In this document: positions 13,870 to 24,785 of the stretch, piece after piece
Position numbering within the stretch: the stretch's first letter is position 1
Layout: each line of letters opens with the position of its first letter
Assembly (NCBI GenBank): GCA_020205615.1
Contig: CM035171.1
Span: forward strand, 10,910,160 to 10,974,159
Source of the DNA: Panax quinquefolius
Taxonomy: Eukaryota; Streptophyta; Magnoliopsida; Apiales; Araliaceae
Length of the DNA stretch: 64,000 bases
Direction: 5' to 3'
The notes under the pieces: model-generated
What the model was told of the DNA's origin: nothing
Databases searched by the model: none
What the model saw: only the letters and a program-made list of their open reading frames with translations
Made by a program: the position numbers and the translations under genes

Positions 13870-15360
13870 AATTCATCTTTGAAATCCGCTTAAATTATTC
13901 ATTAACAATTCATCTTTTGCACTCTGGGCTAAAGATATACAAGCGTAAAACCAATAATGCTAAGACGCGACTTAATAGTATCCGACCACGAATTATCCAT
14001 GCACCACTTTGGCCAAGGATATTCGTGTTTTCAATCTGATTATGATTATCTTAAAACAATCCACGAGTCGTAATCATACCAAGTCCATCTATGCCCACGT
14101 AAGCCGAGATGACTTTGAGCGCATCCATGAATTAATATTTCATTCTTTGAGACTCGACTCGATAATTAATCCACATCATCGAATCATCCACACACTTTCT
14201 GGGCCAAGGATATTCATTAGTATCATGACCACAAATTATCCATGCACTACGGCCAAGATAATTGTGTTTTCAATTCTGATTATGATTATCTTAAGAACAA
14301 TCCACAGTCATAATCATACCAAGTCCATCTATGCACGTAAGCCACGGATGACTTTGAGCGCATCCATGAATTAATATTTCATTCTTTGAGACTCATTTCG
14401 ATAATTAATCCACATCATCAAATCATCCACATACTACGGGCCAAGGATATTCATTAGTATCACGACCACAAATTATCCATGCACTACTGACGAAAGATAA
14501 TTGTGTTTTCAATTCTGATTATGATTATGCCGAACAATCACGGTCATAATCATACCAAGTCCATCTATGCACGTAAGCCACGAGATGACTTTGAACACAT
14601 CCATGAATTAATATTTCATTCTTTGAGACTCATTTCGATAATTAATCCACATCATCGAATCATCCACACTTATCTCTGGGCCAAGGATATTCATTAGTAT
14701 CACGACCACAATTTATCCATGCACTCACGACGAAAGATAATTGTGTTTTTCAATTACTGGTTATGATTATCTTAAAACAATCCACAGTCATAATCATACC
14801 AAGTCCATCTATGCTGCGTAAGCCGTAGATGACTTTCAACATAATATAAGCGTGAGGATAATGATATAAAGAATCAATCAAATGAGATAAAGGATAAATA
14901 TTAAACATTTATAATATAATTTATCCGAGGATTCAAGAATATCTCCATGTTATCAATCACTTAATAATCTCATAATCTAATATCATTAATATTATAACAA
15001 TATTTTAATCACTTCTTAAATTTATAAACAATTTATCTTAATTGTTTACTCTTTACCATATAATGCATTTAATCATTCAAAATGCCATACTCATAAGATA
15101 TCATCACCAATTATCAAATCTCTCAAAAAATATGCATATACTCTATATAGGATTCTTTAGCCATAAAATCCTATTTTCAACTTTGTTACTTCACATAACA
15201 TATTTAACTCATATGTTAAGTAACTAAACTATTTTCATGAAAAATACCAAATCAGTCCCAAAATATTTCTTTTCTGGGATTTAGCATAATATAGTCCCAT
15301 AATGAAAATATATTTTCTCGAATTTTAAAATTCATTTACTATTTTTCAAAAAATCAATTT
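13870..15360 (-). repeat. LTR-derived filler with ~240-bp tandem array
   Basis: This stretch is not interior sequence: it is collinear with the middle of LTR3 (about 7350-8460). Between about 13988 and 14830 a unit starting near AATTATCCATGCAC recurs at roughly 13991, 14232, 14471 and 14711 (period about 240 bp). Each unit holds the GGCCAAGGATATTCATTAG and CATAATCATACCAAGTCC stretches, and the copies are very alike. Short open frames in the array are repeat shadows. Confidence 0.75.
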
Positions 15361-16040
15361 CTAATTAATTCCTTAAGAAATTAGCTACCTCAAGTTTAAC
15401 TCCAAAAATTCCCAAATCTTGGCAGGACCTTACACATGTTAACATGAGCCTCAGTTAAAATTTCATGGTCATCGGAGTTATAGAACTCGGTTATAAGCGT
15501 TTTCATCGGAAAAACTTAAATATTGAAATAGTCATAACTTGCTCATTTTAAGTCGAGAATGAGCTCATTTTTGGACAGGATGTACTTTATACCATATACT
15601 TTCATGTCCCAAAAGGCCAGAATTTTTCTCATAATTTAAGTGGCCGAAACAGCCTCTCTAAAATCATGGCGAGAAGCTTTTTCGGTTTTTTGCAGCTTTG
15701 CACTCCTTTGCTAAAATCAGTCCACACAAAATCTACAACACCTTTTCCAGTAATTCTACTTAGATTAGTTAGGTAACTCGTAGATCTAACTCTAGGACTT
15801 GACCACATTCAAAAATTCAAAATATAATAAGAGATATGGTCAATTGAATTTCATATTCGTTTTTCACCAAAATCGATTTTCAACTCTTTGTGATTTCTAA
15901 GAAACTTTCATGTTTTCACATACTAACCAACATAACTCATCATAAAACTTACTAATACTTCATATACCCATGATTTTTATTAGTTCTATACTTTTATTAT
16001 GACTTTCATCATAATCAGCGTAAACAGATCCTTTTAGTTG
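15360..16040 (-). mobile_element. LTR-like sequence of undetermined gypsy family
   Basis: No coding frame. The wording (for example ATAACTTGCTCATTTTAAG and GAACTCGGTTATAAGCG) resembles the non-coding body of plant gypsy LTRs and weakly resembles 8580-8700 of LTR3. It stands where most of pol should be in element D, so RNase H and integrase are absent from this copy. Confidence 0.35.
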
Positions 16041-16044
16041 AAGA

Positions 16045-16172
16045 AATATTTGAGGTTTAAGAAATGGGTTTTGTCTTTGGGGTTGATACAAAATTGATTT
16101 CACGCTCTAAGTAGGCTAAGAAGTCTTCAAGAATACGCCGGAAATTTATTAATAATAGAAATATCATTCAAT
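16045..16172 (-). pseudogene. RT N-terminal remnant of element D
   Basis: Minus-strand sequence aligns with the start of the reverse transcriptase domain of element C (24141-24371): the parts encoding the CIDFKPGTKPIS-like stretch and the ISVV stretch are recognisable in 'GAAATGGGTTTTGTC' and 'ATAGAAATATCATTC'. It is too damaged to give a reading frame. Confidence 0.55.
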
Positions 16173-16360
16173 CTGTGACTCTTATCCAAGACTTGGATAA
16201 TCGTCACATTGATACCAACTGTGACTTCATCCCTTAACCTAGATAGTACCTCACAATGATACCTATAACCTTGCCATCTTCATTCACGATGTACTTCGCT
16301 ACAAAAAGTCCGGCCGGTGCATTCCACACAAGGAAGTCAACAATGAAAGGTTAAGGGCTC
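16173..16360 (-). repeat. Relative of the RT-replacing segment, with internal duplication
   Basis: Similar to the ~140-bp segment found inside RT in elements A, B and C (shared stretches: GTGGAATGCACCG, ATTGTGA, GTCACAG). Here it lies between the RT start and the protease side, i.e. upstream of the RT remnant. Its downstream end is present twice in tandem (unit about 47 bp: GGTATCA..TGTGA....GTCACAG). Confidence 0.55.
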
Positions 16361-16364
16361 TTTA

Positions 16365-17650
16365 CTTATGGCGATATAACGATGATTAACTTTAGGGTTT
16401 GGTTACTTTGAATTAAGTATAACGAGGTTGGTATAAATATAAAAGCTAACAACCTTACGAAAAGAATAATGAGTAGTTAATCAATCTTTTTCAAAAATTA
16501 CCTCAAAGGCAAGTATTTTCAAAGAGACAATATCGACAGGTAACGTGAAAGTGTTTATTTGAAACAACAAGATTAATAAACAGTGGAGGTAACGAAGGTT
16601 CCTACTAATGAAGTTTCAACCAATAAGTCAAAGTTTAACTTCTTGGAATCAAATTTAAGCGTTGAACACAACTAGGTGAAATAAAAAGAGTGGGTAGAAC
16701 TTGTATTGAATAAAGTATAGACTTAGCATTAATTTATAATTAACTTACGTAATAACCCGTTCGGGTTTTCTCGACAAACGCTCTCGCTTAAATTATCGAG
16801 TTTGACTTTCTTATAGAATACATTCCACCCTTAAGTGCTTCTTCACATTCTGATCCATGATTTGAATCATTATTCTCCGATCCATATCGAATTCGGGTTG
16901 ACCGCTATACGCGGGGTAATTAGAATTCGATGTTGAAATTCTCCAATTCTTTGTCCAAAAGCAAAGTCCATTTCATCTATTTTGGCTTTATTGGATCTGG
17001 ACGTCTTTTTCTACACTATCAACGTTGTGCGACTTTTACCCATGCATCGTCTATTCTCCTTCGTTCGATTGTTTCTTCTTTCACCGATCCTTGATTTTTA
17101 AATTCTCGATTCCAACTTTAATATTTTACACCTGCCAAAGCGTGATTTTGTTCGAGCATCACATATCGGGTAACCCAATTTTAAATTGTTGTATCCCTTT
17201 GTTCCACGACCAGTTTTAGTTCTTCAACTTTGTTCTTCTCTAGCTCACGAACACGATTTTGTAATTCTAAGTTTTGATCATAAATTTCTTCTAACCAATT
17301 CTCCCGGGTTCTCTTCTTCCTCTTCTTCCTCACTTTCATTTGCTACCTCTCTGCAACTAGCTCGGTGCAACAATTAGTTCTTCATTCACTACGTGGATAT
17401 CTCTAATTTGTTCTCGCCCCGACGACCTTTGCATTAACTTTGATTAGTGATTAAAGGTGTCACAACGGTCACATTCACTCCATTGTGAATATTTTCATTG
17501 CCATTTCCAAACAACGCCACAACCTGAGGGTTAATTAATATATCAAATATTATCCCTATACTCGTGAGCCAATTAAATACCAAATAAACTTAGGTAGGTC
17601 ATACTAGCGAAAAGAATTTCCGTCTCTCCCTCTAGTTCTTATCTCACATC
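16365..17650 (-). pseudogene. Gag/protease and leader remnant of element D
   Basis: Collinear with 24400-25780 of element C on the minus strand. Recognisable parts are the protease end, the region corresponding to the AWVKATRHVDIIEKD stretch of C (about 16930-17040), the low-complexity Glu/Lys-rich part (about 17290-17350) and the leader. Frameshifts and stops are frequent; no frame longer than about 65 codons remains. Like C, it lacks capsid and zinc knuckles. Confidence 0.6.
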
Positions 17651-17670
17651 TTAGCGTGGATCATATCCTA

Positions 17671-17682
17671 AGCTCGATACCA
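17671..17682 (-). other. Primer-binding site of element D
   Basis: Minus strand TGGTATCGAGCT, one base short of TGGTATCAGAGCT (complement of the initiator-methionine tRNA 3' end), next to the LTR end at about 17686. Confidence 0.65.
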
Positions 17683-17685
17683 ACC

Positions 17686-18420
17686 CGTGGCGCCCCCCAA
17701 ATTAGGTATCGTCACCCATCTTGGGTCGCCACTTACATGGTACATAAATTCAAATACAACTTACTATAATTTTCTCTCTAGCTTCTCTCTATAATTTCTC
17801 TCTGAGTTTTAATGAATTAAAAGAAAATAATGAAGGAATGAGCTTCTATTTATAGGAAAATGGAATGCATAATAACTAATCCATGAAACGGTCCAGTTGA
17901 TTTACTTTAATCTGACGGTCCATATTTAAAGAAAAATCTTTTAAATAAAATATAATATATTCTATTTATATAAAATATTTTTACTATGCAAACATATGCA
18001 ATACTATGCAAAACACTATGCAAAACACTATGCAACACTATGCATAATAAAATATAATATATTCTATTTATAGAATAACTTTAATAAAAGTATTCTATTT
18101 TATATAAAAGATGTTTCTATTTTATTACACTATGTTAAAATATAATATATTCTATTTATAAATAACAAAAAGTATTCATTATTATATAAAAATTCATCTA
18201 TTATTAATAATAATACTATAAAACAAAATCGATGGAATCAATCGTGTGCTACTACGTGACTTTTACTCACATAGTTATTTTCATAAAATAATCCGAATAA
18301 TTGGGTCCACCAATGATTATGCTCAACCATTCCCCAACAAAAAAAATATTTCCCGATTCTTGTATCAATTTAACTATTTACTAATAGAAAATTTAAATAA
18401 TTCAAAATTGGGGTCTCACA
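17686..18420 (-). mobile_element. LTR5, shortened 5' LTR of element D
   Basis: Starts (minus) TGTGAGACCCC at 18420 and ends at the GGCGCC..CACGG sequence near 17686. At 735 bp against 2427 for LTR4, it has lost most of its middle: the first ~75 bp from the primer site jump straight to the 'TTTTCTCTCTAGC' part. The TATA box (17847-17854) remains. The 18130-18420 part is further thinned by many small deletions. Confidence 0.65.
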
Positions 18421-19183
18421 CTTGTCTAACTATTTCATTCTGTTTGGACTTCGGTAAAACTTATCCGCGATTATTTTAATATTTATAAGCTTCAATATAT
18501 TAGATAAGTCAAATATCATTTATAATATTTTCTAAGCTTTTAATAATTATCAAACAATTATTATAATTTATAATAATTTTTCAAACATCTAATCATTTTT
18601 AAATGATTTAATTATCAAATAATCTTATCATCATTAATATTTAATAATATAAAAAATATTAATGACATATTTTCAAAATATTAAAGTTATTATTAATAAC
18701 TTAAAATCCAATATTCCACTTAAATGATTTTTAAAATAATTAAAATCATTTTTAATATCACCATTAATATTTAAATATTAATAAAATTATAATCCAAAAA
18801 TATTCTAAAAATATTTTTAAATCCAATCATTTTAATATAATATAAATATAATTGCTAATATCTTTATTAATTTATTAATGCAAAATTTATAAATACTACC
18901 ATTTAAAATGATTTTTAAATCAATAAAATCATTTTTATTATAATATTATCTCAAAATTCACACCATAATATTAAAAAATTATTTTAAATAACCAAAATTT
19001 AAATCTTTATTAATAAAATGCAGGGGTCTCACATCAACCTACCATGTTTGACCAATTAAAACATCCAATCAAATATAATTAAACTTTATAGTTCTTTTTT
19101 CATGGCTAATTGTTGGTGTTCTTGAAACTTTGATCATATAACCTACCATGGACATGTAACCAATCCAAAGCTTTCCATGTAAT
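18421..19183. repeat. Mosaic copy of the 10.2-11.3 kb AT-rich flank
   Basis: It begins like 10219 (CTTGTCTAACTATTTC against CTTAACAAGTCTAACTATTTCGG) and follows it to about 18830 with many small deletions. From about 18870 to 19035 short pieces matching LTR4 (13650-13766, ending again GGGGTCTCACA at 19024-19034) alternate with short pieces of the AT-rich flank. The final part (19035-19183) again resembles 11230-11339 with unrelated insertions such as two CCTACCATG stretches. No coding sequence. Confidence 0.5.
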
Positions 19184-20084
19184 TGAAACGCCCCCAAAAT
19201 AGGTATCTGACACCCATTACGAGTCGTCAAAATACATGATGCGAAACAACTACAATTTTATTAATACTGATAAAAAAGCGTGAGTTTAAATACAAATATT
19301 GTCATCTAGACAATATCCACACTCAAATAAGTCCTCATTACAATTATTAATACACTATTTTTACAGAATAGTGAGGACTACTAGAACCACTTCTAGAACC
19401 ATCATTCCACACCCTGACTAGTACTTGCTACATTCTCGCCTCCTGAGAAGAAAAATGGAACAACAAGAAAAAGGGTGAGCTCAACTAGCCCAGTAAAGAA
19501 TATTATGACTAAGATAACATAGAACAAATTATCGTTAGTCTTCAACAGGGAAAAATCTAATAGAATACAATAGACAACCTGTTTTAAATCAATATTTGCA
19601 GCGGAAACAATAATTCATAGAAGAGTTACGTAGAGAATGAAATCTACTATTATCTATGAATTTAAAAGTCCATCATCAATATTTTATCCCTGTAACATAA
19701 ATCAATATATATCTAGAATCAAATATTCATCTTTGCACTATAGGCCAAAGATATTCACCAGTTGGTCATGTTCATCTAAACACATGTTCATCTTTGCACT
19801 ACGGACCAAAGATATTCATCAGAAATCATTAATCTTTGCACTACAGGCAAAAGATATTCAATTATATCATCATTTAGGACTGAGGATGATGAAAAATATT
19901 TTAAAGAAAATGAATCTAGTGAAACAAAATAATAAATATTAAGGATTTGTATTTCAGCTATTCCATGTCCAAAAATACCTCATAAATAATCATAGTGAAG
20001 TAAAATGCAAGAATGATCAAAACATGGATACATTCAAAGCTAGTATCCATAATATATATTTTGGACGCAGAAAAGAAAATTTAA

Positions 20085-20275
20085 TTTTTCTATGAATAGT
20101 GTAATATATCGGTGAATAGTGTCGATATCGTGAATAGTTATCGATATCGTGAATAGTAACTCCGACACCAAAAGATAGAAATTCCACGAGAAAATCATTA
20201 TGCTTCATGAATAGTAACTCCTGAATAGTAACTCGGGAATAGTAACTCATGAATAGTAACTCATGAATAGTAACC
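20085..20275 (-). repeat. Tandem TTACTATTCACGA-type motifs in LTR
   Basis: On the minus strand about ten copies of a 12-14 base unit (GTTACTATTCATGA and variants) are arranged head to tail in two clusters. The same block lies in all related LTRs (1-57, 35965-36150, 45618-45745, 47630-47760, 49617-49732, 55225-55300), downstream of the TATA box in the transcription direction. Confidence 0.8.
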
Positions 20276-20545
20276 CCGACATGAAAAAGTTCCAAATTTG
20301 ATAAAAAATTTCAACCAATATTTCGGCATAATGATATTGAAGAAATAATATCACTTACGAAGAAAATAACATCCCTTACCTCAAAAGGATAGTACTTCTG
20401 AATGGAATACTGGATATAGTACTGAAAGAACTTGCACCGTATTGCAATACTCAAAGTACTAAAATACTCACAAAAATACGCTCGATATTATAGAGAGAGA
20501 AATCTTTAGTTTTTGGTGTAATTTTCAATTCTAACCTAAGCACCC

Positions 20546-20553
20546 TATTTATA
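20546..20553 (-). promoter_or_regulatory. TATA box of element C 3' LTR
   Basis: TATAAATA in the context CCTATAAATAGGGTGCTTAG on the minus strand, conserved at 36424-36431, 45331-45338, 49325-49332 and 55071-55078. Confidence 0.65.
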
Positions 20554-21887
20554 GGAAAATGCTTAGAACACCAAAGCAAAAAAATTAATAAAATAATAAT
20601 ATTTTATTTTTAATTTCCTTAGCCCACCTTGACCATCTGAATTCAGCCACCAAATAATGATAAAAACCAAAAAAACATTTTTGTAATTAAAAATAATTAA
20701 AACTTTCAAAAACCAATTATTTCGGAACTACGGAACTTCAATAATTCATAATAAATAGTCATTTTATTAGAAAAATTCGAACCACATGTCTTTTCCATAG
20801 GAAATTTCATTCTCTACAACTTTACAGAAGAAAGTTTTTCCAAATTCCAAACAGAAATTGACCGAAATCCATAAACAGACGATTTTACATGCTATAATCA
20901 AATTTCAGTCAAGAAATGGGGTCCACCGACACACAAAACATGTGTTAATTATTTAATGCAACAAAAATACTCTTCCTCCTCATATACTCATATATCTCAC
21001 ATTTATTATAAAAATATCATCATTATTATATTATAATAATATAATAAAATATTATTTTATCAAAAAAGATAAAATATCAATTTTTAACAATTGTCACTTT
21101 AAAAATTTTCTCCATCTATATCCACATAAAATCAATATTTTCCTCATCATATAAATCAATAATTAATTATTCACAAATAATATTACAGAATCACGATCTT
21201 TGTGACCGGTAGTTCACTTGGAAAGAGGGGCTTTCCAATAAGAATTTCTCCTTCTTGACGCTATGATTAGGTGACCAAACCTCTCCTTAAGCGAACTTTC
21301 TAGACATTGCCAATAATATTTTCTAATAATATTATTCAGATAATATGAATTATTGCTTCGATAATGGAAAATACTATGTAGTGACAATTATTGAAACAAC
21401 AGTAATATAAAATATCAACGCAACAATTATTGAATCAATAAAATAAAATATTGAACAGTAACTACTGTAACAATTATTGAGTAGTGCCTTCTTACGTAAG
21501 AATCAATAATTGGTGCAATACCATGTGCTACTGTGCAACAACGCGTATTACTGTGTTTTAACCACCGGGTATTCCAACAGTGTTAACGGTAACAACTACG
21601 CCATTATTTATAAACAACTTATACTTATCGTTTTCTTCATCCAATCGCTTTCCGTTATGGGGCCCACACAAGGCTGCGCCATCGTACGAATATTCCCCGA
21701 TAGCAAGAATATTCTACGACCAAACAAATATTCTCCGACAACAATGAGTATTTTATAACCACTTGCTTATTTGAAATATTTGCGCATTTACCCATAAATA
21801 ACCACATTAATCAAATCAACCCTTACTATTTCAAAATGATAAATAGAGGAAATTAAATTTCATTTATTAATAATTTGGGGTCTTACA

Positions 21888-21900
21888 ACCTCCCCTCCTT
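21888..21900 (-). other. Polypurine tract of element C
   Basis: Minus strand AAGGAGGGGAGGT, directly before the TG of the 3' LTR and overlapping the pol stop codon (21899-21901). It would prime plus-strand DNA synthesis. Confidence 0.8.
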
Positions 21901-22369
21901 ATGAAATTTCATCCTCAAAATTGACGTACGTACCTGGTGTTCCGAAAAGATGAGGATACCTCACTTTCATTTCCGTTTCCAACTCCCAGGTCATTTTCTC
22001 AATAGCATGGTTTCTCCACAAAACTTTAACTTATGGTATGACCTTCGTGCGTAGGACATGCTCCTTCCTATCCAAGATCTTGACAGGTACCTCTTCGTAC
22101 GTTAAGTCTTCGACTATCTCATCCGGTTCTAACTCAATGACGTGGTTCGGGTCTTTCACATATTTATGTAGCACAGATATATGAAAAACATTATGAACAC
22201 GAGACATACTTGGAGGTAACGCGAGTCTATAGGCCACATTTCCTACTCGGTCAAGAATCTGAAATGGACTAATAAATCGTGGATTGAGTTTTCCTCTCTT
22301 CCCAAATCTTGTAACTCCTTTCCATGGAGCCACACACAACAATATATAATCCCCAATGTCAAATTCCAC
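21899..22369 (-). pseudogene. Integrase C-terminus and chromodomain-like tail (element C)
   Basis: Continues the integrase frame after a TGA at 22376-22378. It shows the gypsy integrase C-terminal part ([10 protein letters not shown] near the start, [30 protein letters not shown]) followed by the tail LRTKVIP-stop-VKVLWRNHAIEKMTWE and YPHLF, which is the type II chromodomain-like end of Tekay/Del chromoviruses, thought to steer insertion to heterochromatin. One stop interrupts it (TAA at 22031-22033); element A has CAA there, so it is a C-to-T change. The natural stop is 21899-21901, beside the polypurine tract. Confidence 0.85.
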
Positions 22370-22375
22370 GTCCTT

Positions 22376-23128
22376 TCAATGAAGATCCGCATAACTCTTT
22401 TGTCGATCCTGTGCCGTTTGTATACGTTGTCGAATCATTTGGATCTTCTCTGTAGTCATTCGTACCAACTCTGGTCCCAACAACGTTGTTTCTCCCACCT
22501 CATCCCAACATACTGGAGAGCAACACTTTCGTCCATACAATGCTTCAAATGGAGCCACACCTATACTTGCCTGATAACTGTTGTTATAGGAGAATTCCAC
22601 CAATGGTAGGCACTTATCCCAACTCCCTTTGAAATCGAGGACACAAAGTCTTAATAGATCTTCAAGAGTTTGAATAGTCCTCTCTAATTGCCCGTCCGTT
22701 TGAGGATGGTATGCCGAACTGAATCGTAAATCCGCGCCCATAGCTTTTTGCAAGCTAACCCAAAATCTTGAAGTGAATCTTAGGTCACGATCCGAAACTA
22801 TAGATACTGGCATTCCATGCAATCTCACAATCTTATTTACGTACATTCGAGCAAGACGTTCAAGGGAATAAGTCTCCCATATCGGCAAGAAATGGGCATA
22901 CTTGGTTAATCTATCAACAATAACCCAAATCGCATTTATGCCTTGAGAAACCGTGGGAAGACCCGTAACGAAATCCATGGTAATGTGTTCCCACTTCCAT
23001 TTTGGAATCTCAAGTGGTTGCAATGGACCTTTTGGCACTTGATGCTCCGCCTTTACACATTGACAAGTTAAACACCTCGAGATAAACTTTGCAATCTCTC
23101 TCTTCATATTGTTCCACCAAAATGTATG
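22376..23128 (-). pseudogene. Integrase zinc-binding and catalytic core (element C)
   Basis: The longest coding stretch in the window (243 codons open from 23107). It contains the CLTCQCVK half of the HHCC zinc-binding domain, preceded by IHTG...MYHD which supplies the histidines, then the DDE core: MDFVTGLP (first Asp), VSDRD (second Asp) and GQLERTIQTLEDLL (Glu), with the HPQTDGQ signature, and the YNNSYQASIGVAPFEALYGR region. The catalytic residues are all present. It joins cDNA to chromosomal DNA. It is separated from RNase H by a single TGA (23129-23131) and from the C-terminal part by TGA 22376-22378; both would be CGA in the source frame. Confidence 0.9.
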
Positions 23129-23990
23129 TCAAAGATCATGATACATTTTGGTACTCCCAGTATGGATTGCAAACGGTGTGTTGTGTGCCTCCATCATGAT
23201 TCTATGCTTTAAGTCAGAATCGTTAGGAACACAAAGTCTGGAGTGGACTCGAAGTATTCCTTCTTCATCGATTCTTGCTTCTGGAATAGTACCTTCTTGT
23301 ACTTTCTTCTTCATACGCATCAGCTCCGGGTCTGTGGCTTGAGCAACTTTAACTTTATTGATTAAAGTTGGTTCTATGCGTATACTTGACATCATCGTAC
23401 TCGTTCTTGCATATGATCTTCTACTCAACGCGTCAGCTACCACGTTTGCTTTTCCATGATGGTATTGAATAGTGTGGTCGTAATCTTTCAACAGCTCGAG
23501 CCAACGTCGTTGCCGCATGTTGAGTTCTTTTTTAGTGAAGAAATTTTTGAGGCTTTTATGGTCTGAATATATCTCCACTTTCTCCCTATATAGATAGTGC
23601 CTCCAGATCCTTAGCACAAAAATGACTGTTGCCAACTCTAGATCAAGAGTAGGATAATTCCTCTCATATTCTTTAAGTTATCGCGAGGCATAGGCTATGA
23701 CTTTCCCACGTTGCATGAGAACACCTCCTAACCCTTTGCACCGAAGCATCGGCATGAGATAACAAATCCATCCGAACCAGGATGGTATTGTCAAAAAGCA
23801 GTCTTAAAATGAGTCTCCTCTTGAGATCTTGGAAACTCTTATCGCATTCCTCGCTCCATACGAATTTTGTATCTTTACGAGTCAGCTGCGTTAATCGAAT
23901 AGCGATTCGAGAATATCCTTCAACGAATCTCCGATAATAACCAAATAAGCCTAGAAAGCTATATATTTCGATTACCGACTTAGGTTGCTC
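23129..23990 (-). pseudogene. RT thumb/connection and RNase H (element C)
   Basis: Frame open from 23635. Upstream, the RT thumb is readable as [14 protein letters not shown] near 23930 with frame changes. RNase H follows: DAS near 23742-23750 (first Asp; one indel just after), RGKVIAYASR, a TAA at 23678-23680 where CAA is expected, DLELATV (Glu), YSDHKSLKNF (Asp), YHHGKANVVADALSRR (last Asp). It would degrade the RNA of the RNA-DNA hybrid. All four catalytic acidic positions can be seen. The catalytic part of RT is missing upstream (see 23993-24140). Confidence 0.85.
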
Positions 23991-23992
23991 TC

Positions 23993-24140
23993 AACTGTGA
24001 CTCATATCCCAACCTTGGATAGCACGTCACAATGACACCTATCAGTTTACTATCGCACGAATATGGCGTCCCCTACGGAGAGTCTGGCTTCGGTGCATTC
24101 CACAAAAGAAGTCACCAAATAGAGGCTCGGTTATCAACTT
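23993..24140 (-). repeat. Segment replacing the RT catalytic core (element C)
   Basis: Between the RT start (ending ELKTQL) and the RT thumb (QPKSVIE...FLGL) about 150 bp of non-pol sequence stand where a gypsy element normally has about 170 codons including the YxDD active site. Key stretches (minus strand): GGTGACTTCTTTTGTGGAAT, GGGGACGCCAT, GTGCTATCCAAGGTTGGGAT, GAGTCACAG. The same segment with the same junctions lies in A (43000-43135) and B (52803-52940). Its end resembles an LTR end (GTCACA), but the nature of the segment is undecided. Confidence 0.75.
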
Positions 24141-24371
24141 CTACAGTTGGGTTTTTAACTCCTGAAGTTCAATAGGAGCCATTCGATATGAGATTTTAGA
24201 AATGGGTTTTGTACCGGGTTTAAAGTCGATACAAAATTCAATATCACGCTCTGGGAGTAGGCTAGGAAATTTTTCAGGAAATACATTAGGAAATTTACTA
24301 ACAACAGAAATATCATTCAAATCTGACGTATTTTTGTTCAAGTCCATAACATGGCTAAGAAAGCTTGACAT
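24141..24371 (-). pseudogene. Reverse transcriptase N-terminus (element C)
   Basis: 76 codons open: NDISVVSKFPNVFPEKFPSL, LPERDIEFCIDFKPGTKPIS, YRMAPIELQELKTQL. This is the classic entry into the Ty3/gypsy RT domain (FPDVFPE..LPPxRxIEFxIDLxPGT..PISKxxYRMAP). It stops where finger and palm should follow. Alone it has no activity. Confidence 0.88.
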
Positions 24372-24423
24372 CCGTTTTTCAATAAACGAATGATTTTACG
24401 GCTTGATATAAAAGAGTTTGACT

Positions 24424-24785
24424 TCAATGGTTTGGTTGCTTAAATTCGAATAACAAGTTGCTTAGGAATATGAAAACTAACAACCTTACAAAAGCAATCA
24501 ATTTGGCATGATGAGTAGTTAACCAATTAATCCCTAAAATCACATCAAAAGCAAGTATCTTTAAAGAGATAAGGTCAATGGTAATGTGATGGTGCCAACT
24601 TGGATCAAACAAGATTTATAAGCAGATGGATGTGATGAAAGTTTCTCTAACGGAGTCTCCACAGATAAATCAAAGTCTAATTTCTCCGGAGTCAAGTTTA
24701 AACGTTGAGCACAAGTAAGGGAGATAAAAGAATGTGTAGAACCGGTATCTAATAAGGTATAGACTTCGCAAGAATTTATAATTAA
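24424..24785 (-). pseudogene. Retroviral-type aspartic protease remnant (element C)
   Basis: The active-site triad codes DTG at 24741-24749 within LLDTGSTHSFIS, followed by AQRLNLTPEKLDFDLSVETP. A frameshift near CCGTTAGAG breaks the frame, which then reappears as the protease end AFDVILGINWLTTHHAKL in the frame open at 24424-24612. The protease would cut the Gag-Pol polyprotein. It lies between the Gag end and RT as expected for Ty3/gypsy. Confidence 0.75.

Larger units (their letters stand above)
19184..21887 (-). mobile_element. 3' LTR of gypsy element C
   Basis: Minus strand starts TGTAAGACCCC at 21887, right after the polypurine tract, and ends TATTTTGGGGGCGTTTCA at 19184 (about 2.7 kb). 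Contains a TATA box at 20546-20553, the GAATAGTAACT tandem block (20085-20275) and the CTTTGCACTA hairpin repeats (19725-19855). It pairs with the split 5' LTR 25799-26574 plus 35830-37784. Flanking bases at the two outer ends do not form an obvious target duplication. Confidence 0.85.

Noticed and set aside
22379..22609. Plus-strand frames opposite integrase and RNase H of element C
   Set aside because: Antisense shadows of well-supported minus-strand domains.
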